This document shows, in pieces, positions 10,296 to 19,500 of a stretch of 64,000 nt of DNA. This DNA is from CAWKMN01 sp963850765 (lineage in GTDB: Bacteria > Chloroflexota > Anaerolineae > Aggregatilineales > Aggregatilineaceae). The stretch is taken from the NCBI GenBank assembly GCA_963850765.1, contig CAWKMN010000009.1, positions 124,001 through 188,000 of the forward strand, given 5' to 3'. How positions within the stretch are numbered: position 1 is the first letter of the stretch; each line of letters begins with the position of its first letter. The notes beneath the pieces are model-generated. The model searched no databases and had not been told where the DNA came from. It saw only the letters and a list, made by a program, of their open reading frames with translations. The translations under genes and the position numbers were made by a program.

Positions 10296-11840
10296 ATGAC
10301 CTACACCACGCTCGATTGGCTGCTCTCACTGCTGCCCATCCTGGTCATTGTGGGGCTGATGGTCGGCCGGAACTGGAACACCAACCGCGCCGGGCTGGCC
10401 GGCTGGCTGCTGGCGATCGGGCTGGCGGCGTGGCGCTTCCGTGCGGGATCGGACGGCGTGCTGGCGGCTCAGCTCAAGGCGCTGGTCCTCACCGCCGACG
10501 TCGTGATCGTGATCGGCGGGGCGCTGCTTCTGTATGCCATCGTGGATCGCGCGGGCGCGCTGGCCGTCATGACCGATGCACTGTCCGGCCTCACCGCGGA
10601 CCGGCTGATCCAGGTCTTGCTGCTCGGCTGGGTATTCGCGTCGTTCTTGCAGGGTGTGGGCGGCTTTGGCGTCCCGGTGGCGATCGTCGCGCCGCTGCTG
10701 ATCGGGTTGGGCGTGCCGGAGATGCGCGCCGTGGTGATTTCATCACTGGGGCATGGCTGGGCGGTCACGTTTGGATCGCTGGCGGCGGCGTTTATCGTGC
10801 TGGTGAATGTGACTGGCCTGCCCGGTGACGATCTCGCCGCCCCGGCTGCGCTGATGCTCGGGATCTTATGTTATATCTCAGGGCTGATGTGCGCGCACGC
10901 CTTCGACGGCTGGCACGGGGTGCGGCGGTCGCTGCCCTATGTGCTGATCACCGGCACCGCGATGAGCGCCGCCCAGTTCCTCACCGCGATCGGCGGGCTG
11001 TGGACGCTCGCCGCGGTGATGGGCGGGCTGGCCGGATTGGTTGCCTCCGTGCTGTGGATACGCTGGCAGGGCGCGCCGGGTGTTCCCACCATGACGACCG
11101 CCAGCACACCGCGCCCCTCGATCGGACGGGCGTTCAGCAGCTATGCGATCCTGATTATTTTGGCGCTGGCGCTGCGTGGGATCACCCCAATCAAGGATTT
11201 TCTGGGCCAGTGGGCATTGGCTGTCGACATCCCCGCCACGATCACCGGGCGCGGCTGGACCGTCGCGCGCGAGCCGGACGCCGGATTTGCCATCCCCGCG
11301 CATCCTGGGGTCGTCATTCTCTATAGCTGCCTCATCGCTTACGGGTTGTTCCGCCGCTATTATGCGCCGGGCGCGGCGCGGGCCATTCTGCGCGATTCCG
11401 GCCAGCGCACGCTCAAGACCGGGATCGGCGTCTTTATGATGGTGGGCATGGCCGCGACGATGGAGCGCGCCGGGATGATGGAGATCGTGGCGGACGGGCT
11501 GAGCCAGAGCGTACCGGGTGGGCTGTACGCCTTTGTCGCGCCGCTGATTGGGGCACTTGGGGCGTTTGTCACCGGCAGCAACATCAACAGCAACGCCGTA
11601 TTCGGCCTGCTGCAACTGAACACCGCCCGCCTGCTCGATCTCTCGATCTATCCCATCCTGGCGGCGCAGACCAGCGCGGCTGCGGTGATCAGCATGGTGT
11701 CCCCGGCGAAGGTGGCCGTCGGGTGCAGCACGGTCGGCGCGCCGGAGGGCGTGGTGCTGCGCTGGCTGCTCGGATACGGGGCGCTCGTCGTGCTGATCGT
11801 CGGCGGGTTGACATGGCTTGGACTGGTGCTGTTCGCTTAA
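10296..11840 (+). CDS. L-lactate permease family transporter
   Basis: A 514-residue inner-membrane transporter of the LctP family, moving lactate or a related 2-hydroxyacid (glycolate) with protons. It has about 13 hydrophobic segments throughout. Family features are FLQGVGGFGVPVAIVAPLL, ISSLGHGWAVTFGSLAAAF and, near the C terminus, FVTGSNINSNAVFGLLQ and ISMVSPAKVAVGCSTVGA. Length is slightly short of the common 530-560. The start ATG at 10296 lies directly beyond an E-family repeat arm, so its promoter must lie in or beyond that repeat. The 2-hydroxyacid dehydrogenase at 14981 may act on related substrates, but the two genes are not in one operon. Confidence 0.93.
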   Translation: MTYTTLDWLLSLLPILVIVGLMVGRNWNTNRAGLAGWLLAIGLAAWRFRAGSDGVLAAQLKALVLTADVVIVIGGALLLYAIVDRAGALAVMTDALSGLTADRLIQVLLLGWVFASFLQGVGGFGVPVAIVAPLLIGLGVPEMRAVVISSLGHGWAVTFGSLAAAFIVLVNVTGLPGDDLAAPAALMLGILCYISGLMCAHAFDGWHGVRRSLPYVLITGTAMSAAQFLTAIGGLWTLAAVMGGLAGLVASVLWIRWQGAPGVPTMTTASTPRPSIGRAFSSYAILIILALALRGITPIKDFLGQWALAVDIPATITGRGWTVAREPDAGFAIPAHPGVVILYSCLIAYGLFRRYYAPGAARAILRDSGQRTLKTGIGVFMMVGMAATMERAGMMEIVADGLSQSVPGGLYAFVAPLIGALGAFVTGSNINSNAVFGLLQLNTARLLDLSIYPILAAQTSAAAVISMVSPAKVAVGCSTVGAPEGVVLRWLLGYGALVVLIVGGLTWLGLVLFA

Positions 11841-11850
11841 TCATTTCTGG

Positions 11851-11903
11851 ACTTACCCTTCCATGTAAGCGCCCCTGGGACTATAATAACTATATGGGTA
11901 AGT
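11851..11903. promoter_or_regulatory. Inverted repeat around a TATAAT box
   Basis: ACTTACCC (11851-11858) and GGGTAAGT (11896-11903) are perfect inverted repeats enclosing CTATAAT (11881-11887), followed by TTTT. It may be the permease terminator, or an operator over a promoter for the next gene; no good -35 box is visible 16-18 bases upstream. Confidence 0.35.
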
Positions 11904-11949
11904 TTTAGTCTGGGACGGTCAGTAAAGCCCCGAAGGTTGGACAAATCAT

Positions 11950-12336
11950 ATGACGTTCACTGCTCGTATGCTCACCGACGCGCCGGCACTGCTGTTGACG
12001 CTGTCCAGCGAGTACAATCTCTTTGAGGATTTTCCCAAGTCGTATGCGGCGGTCTGCGACCTGCTGAACAGCGCGGAACAGCCCGTCTACTACATCCTCG
12101 ATGCTACCGAAGTGCCTTTCGACATGACCACCATAATTCAGGGGGCGGCCAGCACCAGCCGCGACAGCCAGGGTACCTTTCACCATCCCAACGTCAAGGG
12201 CGTGCTGATCGTTTCTCCTCACGAAGCGATTTATTTTGCGGCGCAGGGCTTGCGCGAAGACGTCTACGGTCAGGTATCGGCTCAGACGTTTTATACGCTG
12301 GACGACGCGCTGGCCTACGCGCACACCCAGGTCTGA
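11950..12336 (+). CDS. Small STAS/SEC14-like hypothetical protein, 128 aa
   Basis: A soluble protein that I cannot assign to a reaction. The layout, alternating strands and helices with a central YYILDATEVPFDMTTIIQGA and a late VKGVLIVSPHEAIYFAAQGL, is reminiscent of the STAS-like proteins common in Chloroflexota, often found near signalling genes; this is a fold-level impression. It ends with ALAYAHTQV. ATG 11950 has only a weak purine-rich site upstream. It has its own intergenic region on both sides. Confidence 0.7.
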   Translation: MTFTARMLTDAPALLLTLSSEYNLFEDFPKSYAAVCDLLNSAEQPVYYILDATEVPFDMTTIIQGAASTSRDSQGTFHHPNVKGVLIVSPHEAIYFAAQGLREDVYGQVSAQTFYTLDDALAYAHTQV

Positions 12337-12647
12337 TTCGTCATCATTTTGAGGGGAATGATTAACCCATTCCGCGTGTTAGCCCCTCCCTAAATCCCTC
12401 CCCACAGGGTGGAGAGGGACTTGAGACTCCCCTTTCTCCGGGTGCGGGGATAAGGGGTGCCGACCGAAGGTCGGACGGGGATAGGGGTAAATCATTAAAC
12501 AAACACGCTCTCAAATCTCATCTGGTCCCCCCGGAATTTACGACGCTCGCCGCGCCTTCCCCCTCTCTAACTCGGTTGGAGAGGGGGATTGAGGGGGTGA
12601 GGCCGATCTGGCATGACACCCCAATAACCACCAATCACCAACAACTC
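12337..12647. repeat. Family A repeats and F words
   Basis: Two family-A blocks (about 12384-12490 and 12558-12605) fill this gap; the second ends GGGTGAGGCCGATCTGGCAT, a tail also seen at 23213-23231. F-type words (CCAATAACCACCAATCACCA) at 12619-12642 abut the stop of the next minus-strand gene. Confidence 0.6.
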
Positions 12648-13559
12648 TCACAGTGCAATCAGCAGCACGATAAACGCCAGACACAGCGCGATAATTACCA
12701 GCGCCGCGACCGACAGCACGCGCGCCCGCCGAGCCTGGATATTGACCGGCTCCACGATCCCCTGGATGTCCCCGGTCGCCAGATAGCGATACAGCGCCGC
12801 CGCCTCGCGATCTAGCGTGCGGTAGTGCGCCGGGAACCAGTGATACACCTGCATGCGCGTCATCTGATAATACACCTTCAGATGCCCCTTCCGCCGCTCC
12901 ACCGCGAGCTCATGGTCGGCCCGGCGCGGATCAAACAGCGGGAATTTCTGGTTCAGCCGCCGCGCGACGAGGCGTTTTTTGGTGCTTTCGCCCAACTCGA
13001 ACTGGAACGCCACCAGGAAAGCCGGCAGACGGGTGTCCAGTTCGGCCTGCGCCAGAATCATAGGCAGATTGTAGTTGATGCGGAGCCGGTCTTCGCGCAG
13101 GCAGCGTTCGTTCGGGAACATGATCGGCAGCAGGTCGGCCTTGGCAACGGGCGGCGGATGCTCCACCGTCAGCGGCCGGATAGCGGCGCGCGTCTTTCTC
13201 AGGTGATCGGTCAGCTCCTCGAACGCCATCAGGAACCGCCCCTGGAAGCGGACCACCGGGCAGTTCTTGAGATGGGAAGGCACCGGCGCCTCGTCGATCA
13301 CGATGGCGAAGGCTCGCTTTTTCTGCTCCAGCGCGCGCTGGCAGTCAGCCTCGACATCGGGCGTGGCGTTAATGGATAGAATCCCCAGGATATGAGAAGC
13401 GTCCGGCAGACCCTCGGCCCGGCTGAGCGCCAGTTGTTCCTCAGTGGGCGGAATCTCGGGCACCGGCCAGACCACCACCCCGCGCTGCTCAAGCTGAACG
13501 GCGAGCTGCCGGGCGAATTTATGATCGGGTAAAGCATAAAACAACTGCGTGTGTGTCAT
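12648..13559 (-). CDS. TIR-like domain protein with C-terminal membrane anchor
   Basis: A 303-residue protein starting at ATG 13559, which directly follows a G-rich ribosome site. The first about 130 residues look like a TIR/TIR-like flavodoxin fold: TQLFYALPDHKFARQLAVQL, then WPVPEIPPTEEQ, ILGILSINATPDVEADCQRA and AFAIVIDEAPVPSHL, matching the beta-alpha-beta order of signalling TIR domains. The middle (RINYNLPMILAQAELDTRLP) is unassigned. The last about 25 residues are a membrane helix (VLSVAALVIIALCLAFIVLL), so the protein is tail-anchored with the domain in the cytoplasm. TIR domains act as NADases or adaptors; the catalytic Glu cannot be placed with certainty. No partner gene is adjacent. 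Confidence 0.6.
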   Translation of the reverse strand: MTHTQLFYALPDHKFARQLAVQLEQRGVVVWPVPEIPPTEEQLALSRAEGLPDASHILGILSINATPDVEADCQRALEQKKRAFAIVIDEAPVPSHLKNCPVVRFQGRFLMAFEELTDHLRKTRAAIRPLTVEHPPPVAKADLLPIMFPNERCLREDRLRINYNLPMILAQAELDTRLPAFLVAFQFELGESTKKRLVARRLNQKFPLFDPRRADHELAVERRKGHLKVYYQMTRMQVYHWFPAHYRTLDREAAALYRYLATGDIQGIVEPVNIQARRARVLSVAALVIIALCLAFIVLLIAL

Positions 13560-13980
13560 GGTCCCCCCAAGGGCTTCAGCCCTGCCGGATATTGTACCCC
13601 GATGCCCGCCCCGCAGACAGTTGGCAGCCATAGATTGACTGGCCTCGTCGCCAAACCGTTCTCAGGGATCTCGCATAAATGATTAGAAAAAGACTGAACC
13701 GCAGAGGCGCAGAGATCGCAGAGAGTCTTGAAGGAGAGAGAATTGTAGGGGCGGGTTAACAAACCCGCCCTGTTTCCTAAAGATTTACGCGACTCTACTT
13801 CTATGCCATGGAGAGGGGCTTAGTCTGCCACCGGCTCCCCCTCTCCGCGCGTGGAGAGGGGGACGGGGGGTGAGGTAAAGCTAACGGCTGGCCGCTGAAA
13901 CTGTCTGCTCCTGCTCGCGCCGGGGGTTCAAGCGGTGTAAATTGGAGCCCCCGCCGCGATCCTGGTACACTAGAGCGCCT
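13560..13980. repeat. Inverted copy of the E/B element plus family A hairpin
   Basis: Bases 13660-13800 carry the same about 140-bp element found at 10108-10245 but inverted, with imperfect terminal repeats (TCGCGTAAATCTTTAGGAAA against TCGCATAAATGATTAGAAAA), an E arm (GAACCGCAGAGGCGCAGAG) and an internal B palindrome (13745-13770). A family-A hairpin follows at 13833-13876. Confidence 0.65.
13942..13971 (+). promoter_or_regulatory. Candidate promoter of the CAP-domain gene
   Basis: TTGGAG (13942-13947) and TACACT (13966-13971) are spaced by 18 bases. The start point would fall near 13979, which makes ATG 14002 an alternative start to ATG 13981. Confidence 0.4.
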
Positions 13981-14964
13981 ATGAGATCGGCAGATTGGAT
14001 CATGCAACGGTTATTGAGTCGGATTTGGCTCGTGGTGGGGCTGCTGGTGCTGTTCAGCGGCTGGCCGTCAACCTCCGCGCGGGCTCAGGATGATGTCTCC
14101 TGGCTGCTGGGCGAGATCAACAACCTGCGCGCCGGGCAGGGATTGCCCGCCTATACGCTCAACGCGCAGCTCAGCGCCGCCGCCCAGCGGCAAAGCGAGT
14201 ATCTGGTCGAGACCTGCAACGTCGCCCATGTCTGGCCGGATGGCACATCACCCGCTGCGCGCGCTGCCGCCGCTGGCTATACCGGCTCGCACGTCATCGA
14301 AAATATCTACGCCGGAACGAATGCCACCGCCGCATCCGCCTGGAATTTCTTTATCACGTCGCCTGTTCACTACAGCGGGCTGGTCAATACGATCGTGACC
14401 GAGGTCGGGATCGGTGTGGCACACGGTGGGCTGTGCAGCCATGCCTATACGCTGGTCTTCGGCCGCGCCGGGGATGGATCGGCTCCGCCAATTCAGCCGG
14501 CGAGCCAGGGTGGGAATCCGGGCTCTGTCGCCGCCGCGGCAGGTCCGCCCGCGCCCTATGTCCCGCCGCCGCCACCCAGCACACCGACCGCCACCATTCC
14601 GACGCTCACCCCGTCGGCCACCTGGACGCTCACCCCGACCGCGACGCCGTCGGCCACCTTCACCGCCATTACGCCCACCGCCACGCCGATTGAACTGGCG
14701 GCCCTCTCGGGGCAAAATCCCACTCGCGTAGCCATGGCCGCCTCGCCCACGCCGACCGAGATCCCCTCCACGCCCACACCGTCGCCGGTTCCGGCCACGC
14801 TCACGCCGATCCCGCCCACCGCCACACCCGTTCCGACGGCGCGCCCCGCCTCGCCCCCGGTCGAGCAGGGCCTCACCGTGCGCGATCTGCTCCCGCTGGC
14901 GCTGATCGGCCAGATCGTGCTCATCGGCATCGCCGGGTTTGCCTATTTCCGCAAGTCACGTTAG
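13981..14964 (+). CDS. Surface-anchored CAP (SCP/PR-1) domain protein
   Basis: A secreted CAP-superfamily protein. An N-terminal hydrophobic signal (LVVGLLVLFSGW, cleavage near ARA-QDD) is followed by the CAP domain (about residues 37-175): LLGEINNLRAGQGLPAYTLN, LSAAAQRQSEYL, the His-containing NVAHVWPDG and SPVHYSGLVNTIVTEVGIGV. Next come a Thr-Pro-rich stalk and a C-terminal membrane helix (LALIGQIVLIGIAGFAYF) ending in KSR, so the CAP domain is displayed outside on a stalk. CAP domains bind lipids or act on wall components; the role here is open. The start is ATG 13981 or 14002. The dehydrogenase begins 17 bases downstream, so the two may be co-transcribed. Confidence 0.88.
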   Translation: MRSADWIMQRLLSRIWLVVGLLVLFSGWPSTSARAQDDVSWLLGEINNLRAGQGLPAYTLNAQLSAAAQRQSEYLVETCNVAHVWPDGTSPAARAAAAGYTGSHVIENIYAGTNATAASAWNFFITSPVHYSGLVNTIVTEVGIGVAHGGLCSHAYTLVFGRAGDGSAPPIQPASQGGNPGSVAAAAGPPAPYVPPPPPSTPTATIPTLTPSATWTLTPTATPSATFTAITPTATPIELAALSGQNPTRVAMAASPTPTEIPSTPTPSPVPATLTPIPPTATPVPTARPASPPVEQGLTVRDLLPLALIGQIVLIGIAGFAYFRKSR

Positions 14965-14980
14965 AGGAGAAGAGACGAAG

Positions 14981-16015
14981 ATGCCCGACTTATCCGAGAT
15001 TATCCCGGTACTGATTACCGTTCCCCTCGAAGATGAGATCGTTGAAGCCCTGCGTAAAGTATCGGATCGGCTGGAGATTTTGGTGTATCCGGTGCGCGAT
15101 CCGCGCGACGTGCCGGACGACGTCTGGAACCGGGTGATGGTGCTGTACACGCTGGATGTCGTGCCGGAACCGGCCCAGGCTCCCCGGCTGCGCTGGGTCC
15201 ACGCGCACAGCGCCGGGGTGGAACATCTGCTGAGCCAGGCGCTTTTGCAGACCGGAGGAGTCCTGCTCACCTCGTCCAGCGGCATCCACGCGACGATCAT
15301 GATGGAATACGTCATCATGATGATGCTCGCGTTTGGGCACCGCCTGCTGACGATGATCGAATACAAAGAAGGCTCAACCTGGCCGGCCGAGAATCGCCAC
15401 CGGACGTTTTTGCCGCAGCCGTTACATGGCAGCACCGTGGGGATCGTCGGTTATGGCAGCATCGGGCGCGAGATCGCGCACGTCGCGCATAGGCTCGGCA
15501 TGGAGGTCCTGGCGGTCAAGCGCGATGTCCGCCACCCCGCCGATCCCGACAGTTACAACCTGCCGGGCGCGGGCGATCCCGAAGGCGTGTACTTCCACCG
15601 GCTCTACCCCCCCGAAGCGCTGATTTCGATGGTCAAGGCGTGCGATTATGTCGTGCTGACCGTCCCGCTGACCGAATCCACGCGGGCGCTGATCGACGCG
15701 GATGTGTTCGAGGCAATGAAAACCAGCGCCTACCTGATCAACATCAGCCGGGGCGGGGTGGTCGATGAAGCGGCCCTGCTGCACGCCCTGCAAACCGGGC
15801 AGATCGCCGGGGCGGCGATGGACGTGTTCGAGTCCGAGCCCCTGCCTGAAGACAGCCCGCTGTGGAAACTGCCGAACCTGATTATCAGCCCGCACATCGC
15901 CGGCAACATGCCCGATTACAATCAGAAAGCCGCCGCCCTGTTCATCGAAAACCTGAAGCGCTATCTCGCGCGCAAAGACCTGCTGAACCTCGTGGATCAT
16001 GCCCAGGGCTATTGA
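14981..16015 (+). CDS. D-isomer-specific 2-hydroxyacid dehydrogenase family protein
   Basis: An NAD(P)-dependent oxidoreductase that interconverts a 2-hydroxyacid and a 2-oxoacid; the exact substrate cannot be read from sequence. The 344-residue product starts at ATG 14981 behind AGAGGAGAAG. It has the Rossmann motif GIVGYGSIGREIAHVA, the substrate-side RWVHAHSAGVEHLL, and the C-terminal catalytic set with Arg in NISRGGVVDEAAL, Glu in VFESEPLPEDSPLW and His in ISPHIAGNMP. Length and order are normal for the family. It follows the CAP gene closely. Confidence 0.92.
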   Translation: MPDLSEIIPVLITVPLEDEIVEALRKVSDRLEILVYPVRDPRDVPDDVWNRVMVLYTLDVVPEPAQAPRLRWVHAHSAGVEHLLSQALLQTGGVLLTSSSGIHATIMMEYVIMMMLAFGHRLLTMIEYKEGSTWPAENRHRTFLPQPLHGSTVGIVGYGSIGREIAHVAHRLGMEVLAVKRDVRHPADPDSYNLPGAGDPEGVYFHRLYPPEALISMVKACDYVVLTVPLTESTRALIDADVFEAMKTSAYLINISRGGVVDEAALLHALQTGQIAGAAMDVFESEPLPEDSPLWKLPNLIISPHIAGNMPDYNQKAAALFIENLKRYLARKDLLNLVDHAQGY

Positions 16016-16264
16016 CGCAACCCGCCGCGTAAACTGGCGTATAATTGGATAAAGAGACTGTCTTGGGACTGGCCTCACCCCCTCAATCCCCCTCTCCAGC
16101 CGAGCTAGAGAGGGGGAGGTGCGGGTCGGTTTTTTTCCTCTCCCTGGCTTGGCCGCACCCTGGCTTATTAGCCAGGGCAGAGGGCAGGGTGAGGGGCGTT
16201 TTCCTGCAGCATGCTCATCACAATTCGCGCTAGATCGTTAGTGTGTTCCGAAGGATGGTTAACC
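16016..16264. repeat. Family A repeats
   Basis: A TATAAT-like box (16040-16045) lies after the dehydrogenase. Two family-A hairpins follow: 16072-16115 (GGCCTCACCC to GAGAGGGGG) and 16137-16197 (CTGGCTTATTAGCCAG core, ending GGTGAGGGG). The remaining about 60 bases hold the likely promoter region of the next small gene. Confidence 0.55.
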
Positions 16265-16558
16265 ATGACCAAAGCAAGAACCCAACCAGAAGCGGCTCCC
16301 CCACGGGAGGAGCGCCGCACCGGGCTGAAAGGTTTTGTGTATCACCAGAGCAAGATGGTGGAAGAAACCGGCAAAGCGTTGGTCTCGCTGCTGCCGCAGC
16401 GAGTTCCGCACGCACGCCGGCAACGCCGTGAAGGAGTCCCGCACCAGCTTCGCCGCCCTGGCGGATGGTGTCGTGGATCGCTCGAGGCCGGGCTGGATAA
16501 GCTCCGCTCCAAACCGAAGCCGGAAGATCCCGGCAAGGTGAAGGTCGAAGTCGAGTAA
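16265..16558 (+). CDS. Small conserved-looking hypothetical protein (two compensating indels)
   Basis: An about 97-residue charged, helical protein of unknown role. It opens at ATG 16265 and ends in the acidic-basic tail KPEDPGKVKVEVE. In the middle the likely true frame is different: after KALVSLLP it should read SEFRTHAGNAVKESRTSF and ALADGVVDR before returning to EAGLDKLRSKPK. One extra base near 16396 and one missing base near 16480 would explain this. A strong terminator follows 10 bases after the stop, supporting a real transcription unit. Confidence 0.6.
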   Translation: MTKARTQPEAAPPREERRTGLKGFVYHQSKMVEETGKALVSLLPQRVPHARRQRREGVPHQLRRPGGWCRGSLEAGLDKLRSKPKPEDPGKVKVEVE

Positions 16559-16568
16559 CGAAAAAGAG

Positions 16569-16592
16569 CGCCCCCAAACCGGGGGCGTTTCT
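16569..16592 (+). terminator. Rho-independent terminator
   Basis: Perfect 7-bp GC stem CGCCCCC/GGGGGCG with an AAACC loop, followed by TTTCTCT, 10 bases after the stop of the small gene. Confidence 0.8.
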
Positions 16593-16668
16593 CTGAGCCC
16601 GATTGAAAAGCAGATTTCCGGCAATGACGCCGCGGGTTAAAACTACGCGGCTATGCCAAAAGCCGGGA

Positions 16669-16714
16669 AGCCCACTGAAGGGGCTAGCTAGGAGTCCCTT
16701 TAGCGGACTTTTTT
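16669..16714 (+). terminator. Hairpin with T run at the edge of a composite repeat (copy 1)
   Basis: AGCCCACTGAAGGGG (from 16669) pairs with CCCTTTAGCGGACT (to 16709), followed by six T. A related hairpin with the same flanking word (ATAGCCG, GTTTATG) and the same D element occurs inverted at 42333-42371, so this is one end of an about 210-bp composite repeat as well as a plausible terminator. Confidence 0.6.
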
Positions 16715-16754
16715 GAATTCAATAGCCGGACCGTTTATGCAGGATAAGTATTTA

Positions 16755-16878
16755 TTCGGATAACGCGATCGTGTAGGGGAGCACCTCTGTGTGCTCCCAG
16801 TCGCGCCCAGCGCGACACGCGGCAGCGCCGCGCCGGGCGGACACGGGGGTCCGCCCCTACACCTGCCTTATCCGCTTA
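16755..16878. mobile_element. MITE-like family D element, copy 1
   Basis: About 124 bp bounded by imperfect inverted ends (TTCGGATAACGCG and CTTATCCGCTTA) with inner inverted GTGTAGGGG/CCCCTACAC. The inside reads GAGCACC...GTGCTCC, a GC-rich hairpin, then GGGCGGACAC/GTCCGCCC. It encodes nothing. Copies lie at 42165-42287 and (without outer ends, inverted) at 21820-21914. Confidence 0.6.
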
Positions 16879-17156
16879 TTTGCTTAATCGGCATTAACGT
16901 CCGGCGTCAGCTTCTCAAACGGCTTCTCTGAATGTGAGCGTATAGTGAAGCGGGTCATGCCCACCGCTCGGCTCCCCCTCTCCGCGCGTGGAGAGGGGCA
17001 AGTGAGCAGCCTCGTTAGAGGACGCTCGCCAGGGGTGAGGTAAACACAAGACAAGGGCAGGTTTGTTAACCTGCCCCTACATTCACGTCGCCCAACCAGC
17101 TGATTTTAGCTAACCGCTAATCGCTAACGGCTAATCGCTAACCGCTGCTCTCCACC
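16879..17156. repeat. Family A and B hairpins and family F words
   Basis: A family-A hairpin at 16973-17043 contains an extra arm (GAGCAGCCTCGTTAGAGGAC) also seen at 29524-29547. A B-type palindrome (GGGCAGGTTTGTTAACCTGC) lies at 17055-17080. F words (GCTAACCGCTAATCGCTAAC) at 17109-17148 abut the rtcB stop. Confidence 0.6.
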
Positions 17157-18611
17157 CTACCGCCGTTTTTTCCCTTGGCGCTTGCCCCCGTCGCCACGAT
17201 GTGATCTCTCGGCTGCGGCCATCTTGACCAGCCGCGGCTGGAACTCGGCCAGCGCGATCACCAGATCCGACTTGGTCGGCCATCACCTGCCGGATGTCCT
17301 TATAAGCGTCGGGCGCTTCGTCCAGGCCGGCCGAGAGCAGTTCCACGCCCTGCGCCGCGAGCTTCGCCTCGACCGAATCCCAGTTGAACTGCTCAAACGC
17401 CTGCTTGCGGCTCATCCGGCGGCCCGCGCCATGCGCCGCGCTGTTGAGCGAGTCCGCGTTGCCCAGGCCGCGCACGACATAACCCGGCGCGCTCATGCTG
17501 CCAGGGATCACGCCGAGCACATCTTTTCCGGCCGGGCGTCGCGCCCTTGCGGTGGACGATTGCCTCGTGCCCGTCGACCGTCTCTTTCCACGCGAAATTG
17601 TGGTGATTCTCGATCCCGCCCAGCACCGGCATCCGCAGGATGTCAATCAACTGGCGGTGGATGACGGCATGGTTGGCGCTGGCATATTTCCCGGCCAGCG
17701 TCATCGCGTGCCAGTATTCCTGCCCGGCTTCCTCGTCCAGCGACAGCCAGGCGAGATGCTGGAAATCCTTGGGCAGCGCCTTCCGTAGCTGCATGGCGAC
17801 TTTGGTATAATGCTCGGCCATTTCCAGCCCGAAGCGCCGGCTCCCGCTGTGACTCAGCGCGGCCAGATACGTGCCCGGCGGGATCTTGCCCGACTGGCGA
17901 GTCGATGGTCGCATGCACGGTCAGCGCGCCGAACTCGACAAAGTGATTGCCGGAGCCGCTGCGTTCCCAACTGGCGCACGGCCACATCGTAGTAGCGCCG
18001 CGCGACCGGGTGTTCATCCCACAGCGGATCTTCCAGCACCTCGTGTTCGCGGTTCGGGTTCCATTCGCTGCCCGCGCCAAATCTCGTCTGCGATTTCGAG
18101 CACCTGCCGGAAGCGCTCGCGCTGCTCGTCCAGCACGCGCGGCGACACGTTGAAGACGGTCATCCGCATCCGGCAGGCGATGTCTACGCCGACCGCATAC
18201 GGGATCACGCTGTTCTCGGTCGCCAGCACGCCGCCGATCGGCAGCCCATAACCCTGGTGCGCATCGGGCATCAGCGCCCCGCGCAGCGCGACCGGCAGCC
18301 GGACGGCCCGCTTCATCTGGTCCATCGCGCCCGCCTCGATCGCTGCCGCGCCCCAGACGCGGAAGGGGGCCGCCTGGGTGAGATCGTAGGTTGTACTGCG
18401 CTCCCGCGCGCGTCCGGCCAGCGCCTCCGCGACCGGCCCATATACGGGATCGCCCGCGATAATCGTCTGGCGCCCTGAGCACATCGGCCAGATCGCTCAG
18501 AATCACATCATCGCTGAAACCTTCTGCCTGGGCAGTCTCGGCGGCTTGCAGCGCCAGCCCGATCACGTGGCCGGGCGGGTAGCCCAAACGGAGAATGTCG
18601 TCGCCCTTCAT
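17157..18611 (-). CDS. rtcB: RNA-splicing ligase RtcB (at least six frameshifts)
   Basis: GTP- and Mn-dependent RNA ligase joining 2',3'-cyclic-phosphate or 3'-phosphate ends to 5'-OH ends, in tRNA and RNA repair. Reading through six frame changes (about 18478, 18075, 17965, 17893, 17537 and 17270) gives an about 484-residue protein of normal length. Catalytic landmarks are all present: PDAHQGYGLPIGG, GVDIACRM (metal-binding Asp and Cys), GSGNHFVEFG, LSHSGSR, ENHHNFAW and the guanylylated His in HRKGATP. The C terminus restores to DLVIALAEFQPRLVKM and stops at 17157. ATG 18611 follows AGGAGG. All motifs surviving suggests sequence errors rather than decay. rtcA is elsewhere in the window (51196). 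Confidence 0.9.
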
Positions 18612-19104
18612 GGCGGCCTCCTGGTCATTTTTTACAGGATATGGGCAAAGTTTTCACAATTCTTAACTTCTTCTTAAGGCAGAATAAAGCCGAGCATGGT
18701 ATGCTTGGCATAGTTCACCAAAGACACGGTGTGAAAGCCAGCCATTATAGTTTTGACCCAAATGAAGCACCGGATTTACTGGTCAATTGGATGCCATATC
18801 TTGCCTTAAATCACCAAATAAGCCCTTATGCCAGTTGCTGTTTTCATAAGGCCTCACCTCTCAACCCCCGGCCCCTTCGACCCTCTCCAGCCGAGCTAGA
18901 GAGGGTCGAAGAGGTGATTCGCGGATGTGCTTCCCCCTCCCCATTTCGAATGGAGGGGGGATTGAGGGGGTGAGGCCAGGATCTGGCATAACACCCAAAA
19001 ACTAATTGCTTACTACGGTTTACTTCCTTACTCCGGGTCTATTGCTATTTTACCTGTGCGGATGTACGATTTTTCACACGCAGCCGGGCCACCAGGAGGT
19101 GACT
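18612..19104. repeat. AT-richer upstream region of rtcB and family A repeats
   Basis: Bases 18620-18845 are markedly more AT-rich than the surroundings and contain a possible rtcB promoter on the minus strand (TTGTGA, 17 bases, TGTAAA). Bases 18850-18985 are two family-A hairpins ending GGGTGAGGCC. A 110-codon frame across this region runs through repeats and is not convincing. Confidence 0.5.
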
Positions 19105-19470
19105 ATGCATATCATTTATGTCGAGGATGACCCGAGCAATATTGCTCTGGTTGAGCGTGTCGTTCGGATGGCGGATGACACCTTGACCACCTATCTGTCC
19201 GCCGAGGACGCGGCGCGGCAAATCAAGCCCGGCGACGCCGATCTGATCCTGACGGATATTGACTTTGGGGGCGGCATGAACGGTCTGGAGCTGACCCAGG
19301 TGCTGCGCGACAGGGGGATCAAAGCCCCGATCATCGCCGTGACGGCTTACGACCTGCAAGACTACATGAGTTGGGCCGAACTGGCGGGCAGCGATCGGTT
19401 CGTCGTGAAGCCGGTCAGCGTTCCCCACCTGATCGACCTGCTCGATTTTTATCGCCCGAATCACGCGTAA
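19105..19470 (+). CDS. Stand-alone response-regulator receiver domain, 121 aa
   Basis: A CheY-like phospho-acceptor protein without an output domain. The acidic pocket is VEDD at 6-9, the likely phosphorylated residue is Asp51 in LILTDIDFGG, the conserved Thr lies in IIAVTAYD, and Lys is in FVVKPVS. The start at ATG 19105 is fixed by AGGAGGT four bases upstream. No kinase gene is adjacent; its partner is unknown. A good terminator follows. Confidence 0.93.
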   Translation: MHIIYVEDDPSNIALVERVVRMADDTLTTYLSAEDAARQIKPGDADLILTDIDFGGGMNGLELTQVLRDRGIKAPIIAVTAYDLQDYMSWAELAGSDRFVVKPVSVPHLIDLLDFYRPNHA

Positions 19471-19500
19471 TCATTGATCGAGATGATCAGCTTGTCTCAC

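Noticed and set aside
18641..18973. 110-codon frame upstream of the response regulator
   Set aside because: It runs through family-A repeats and has no ribosome site or protein character.
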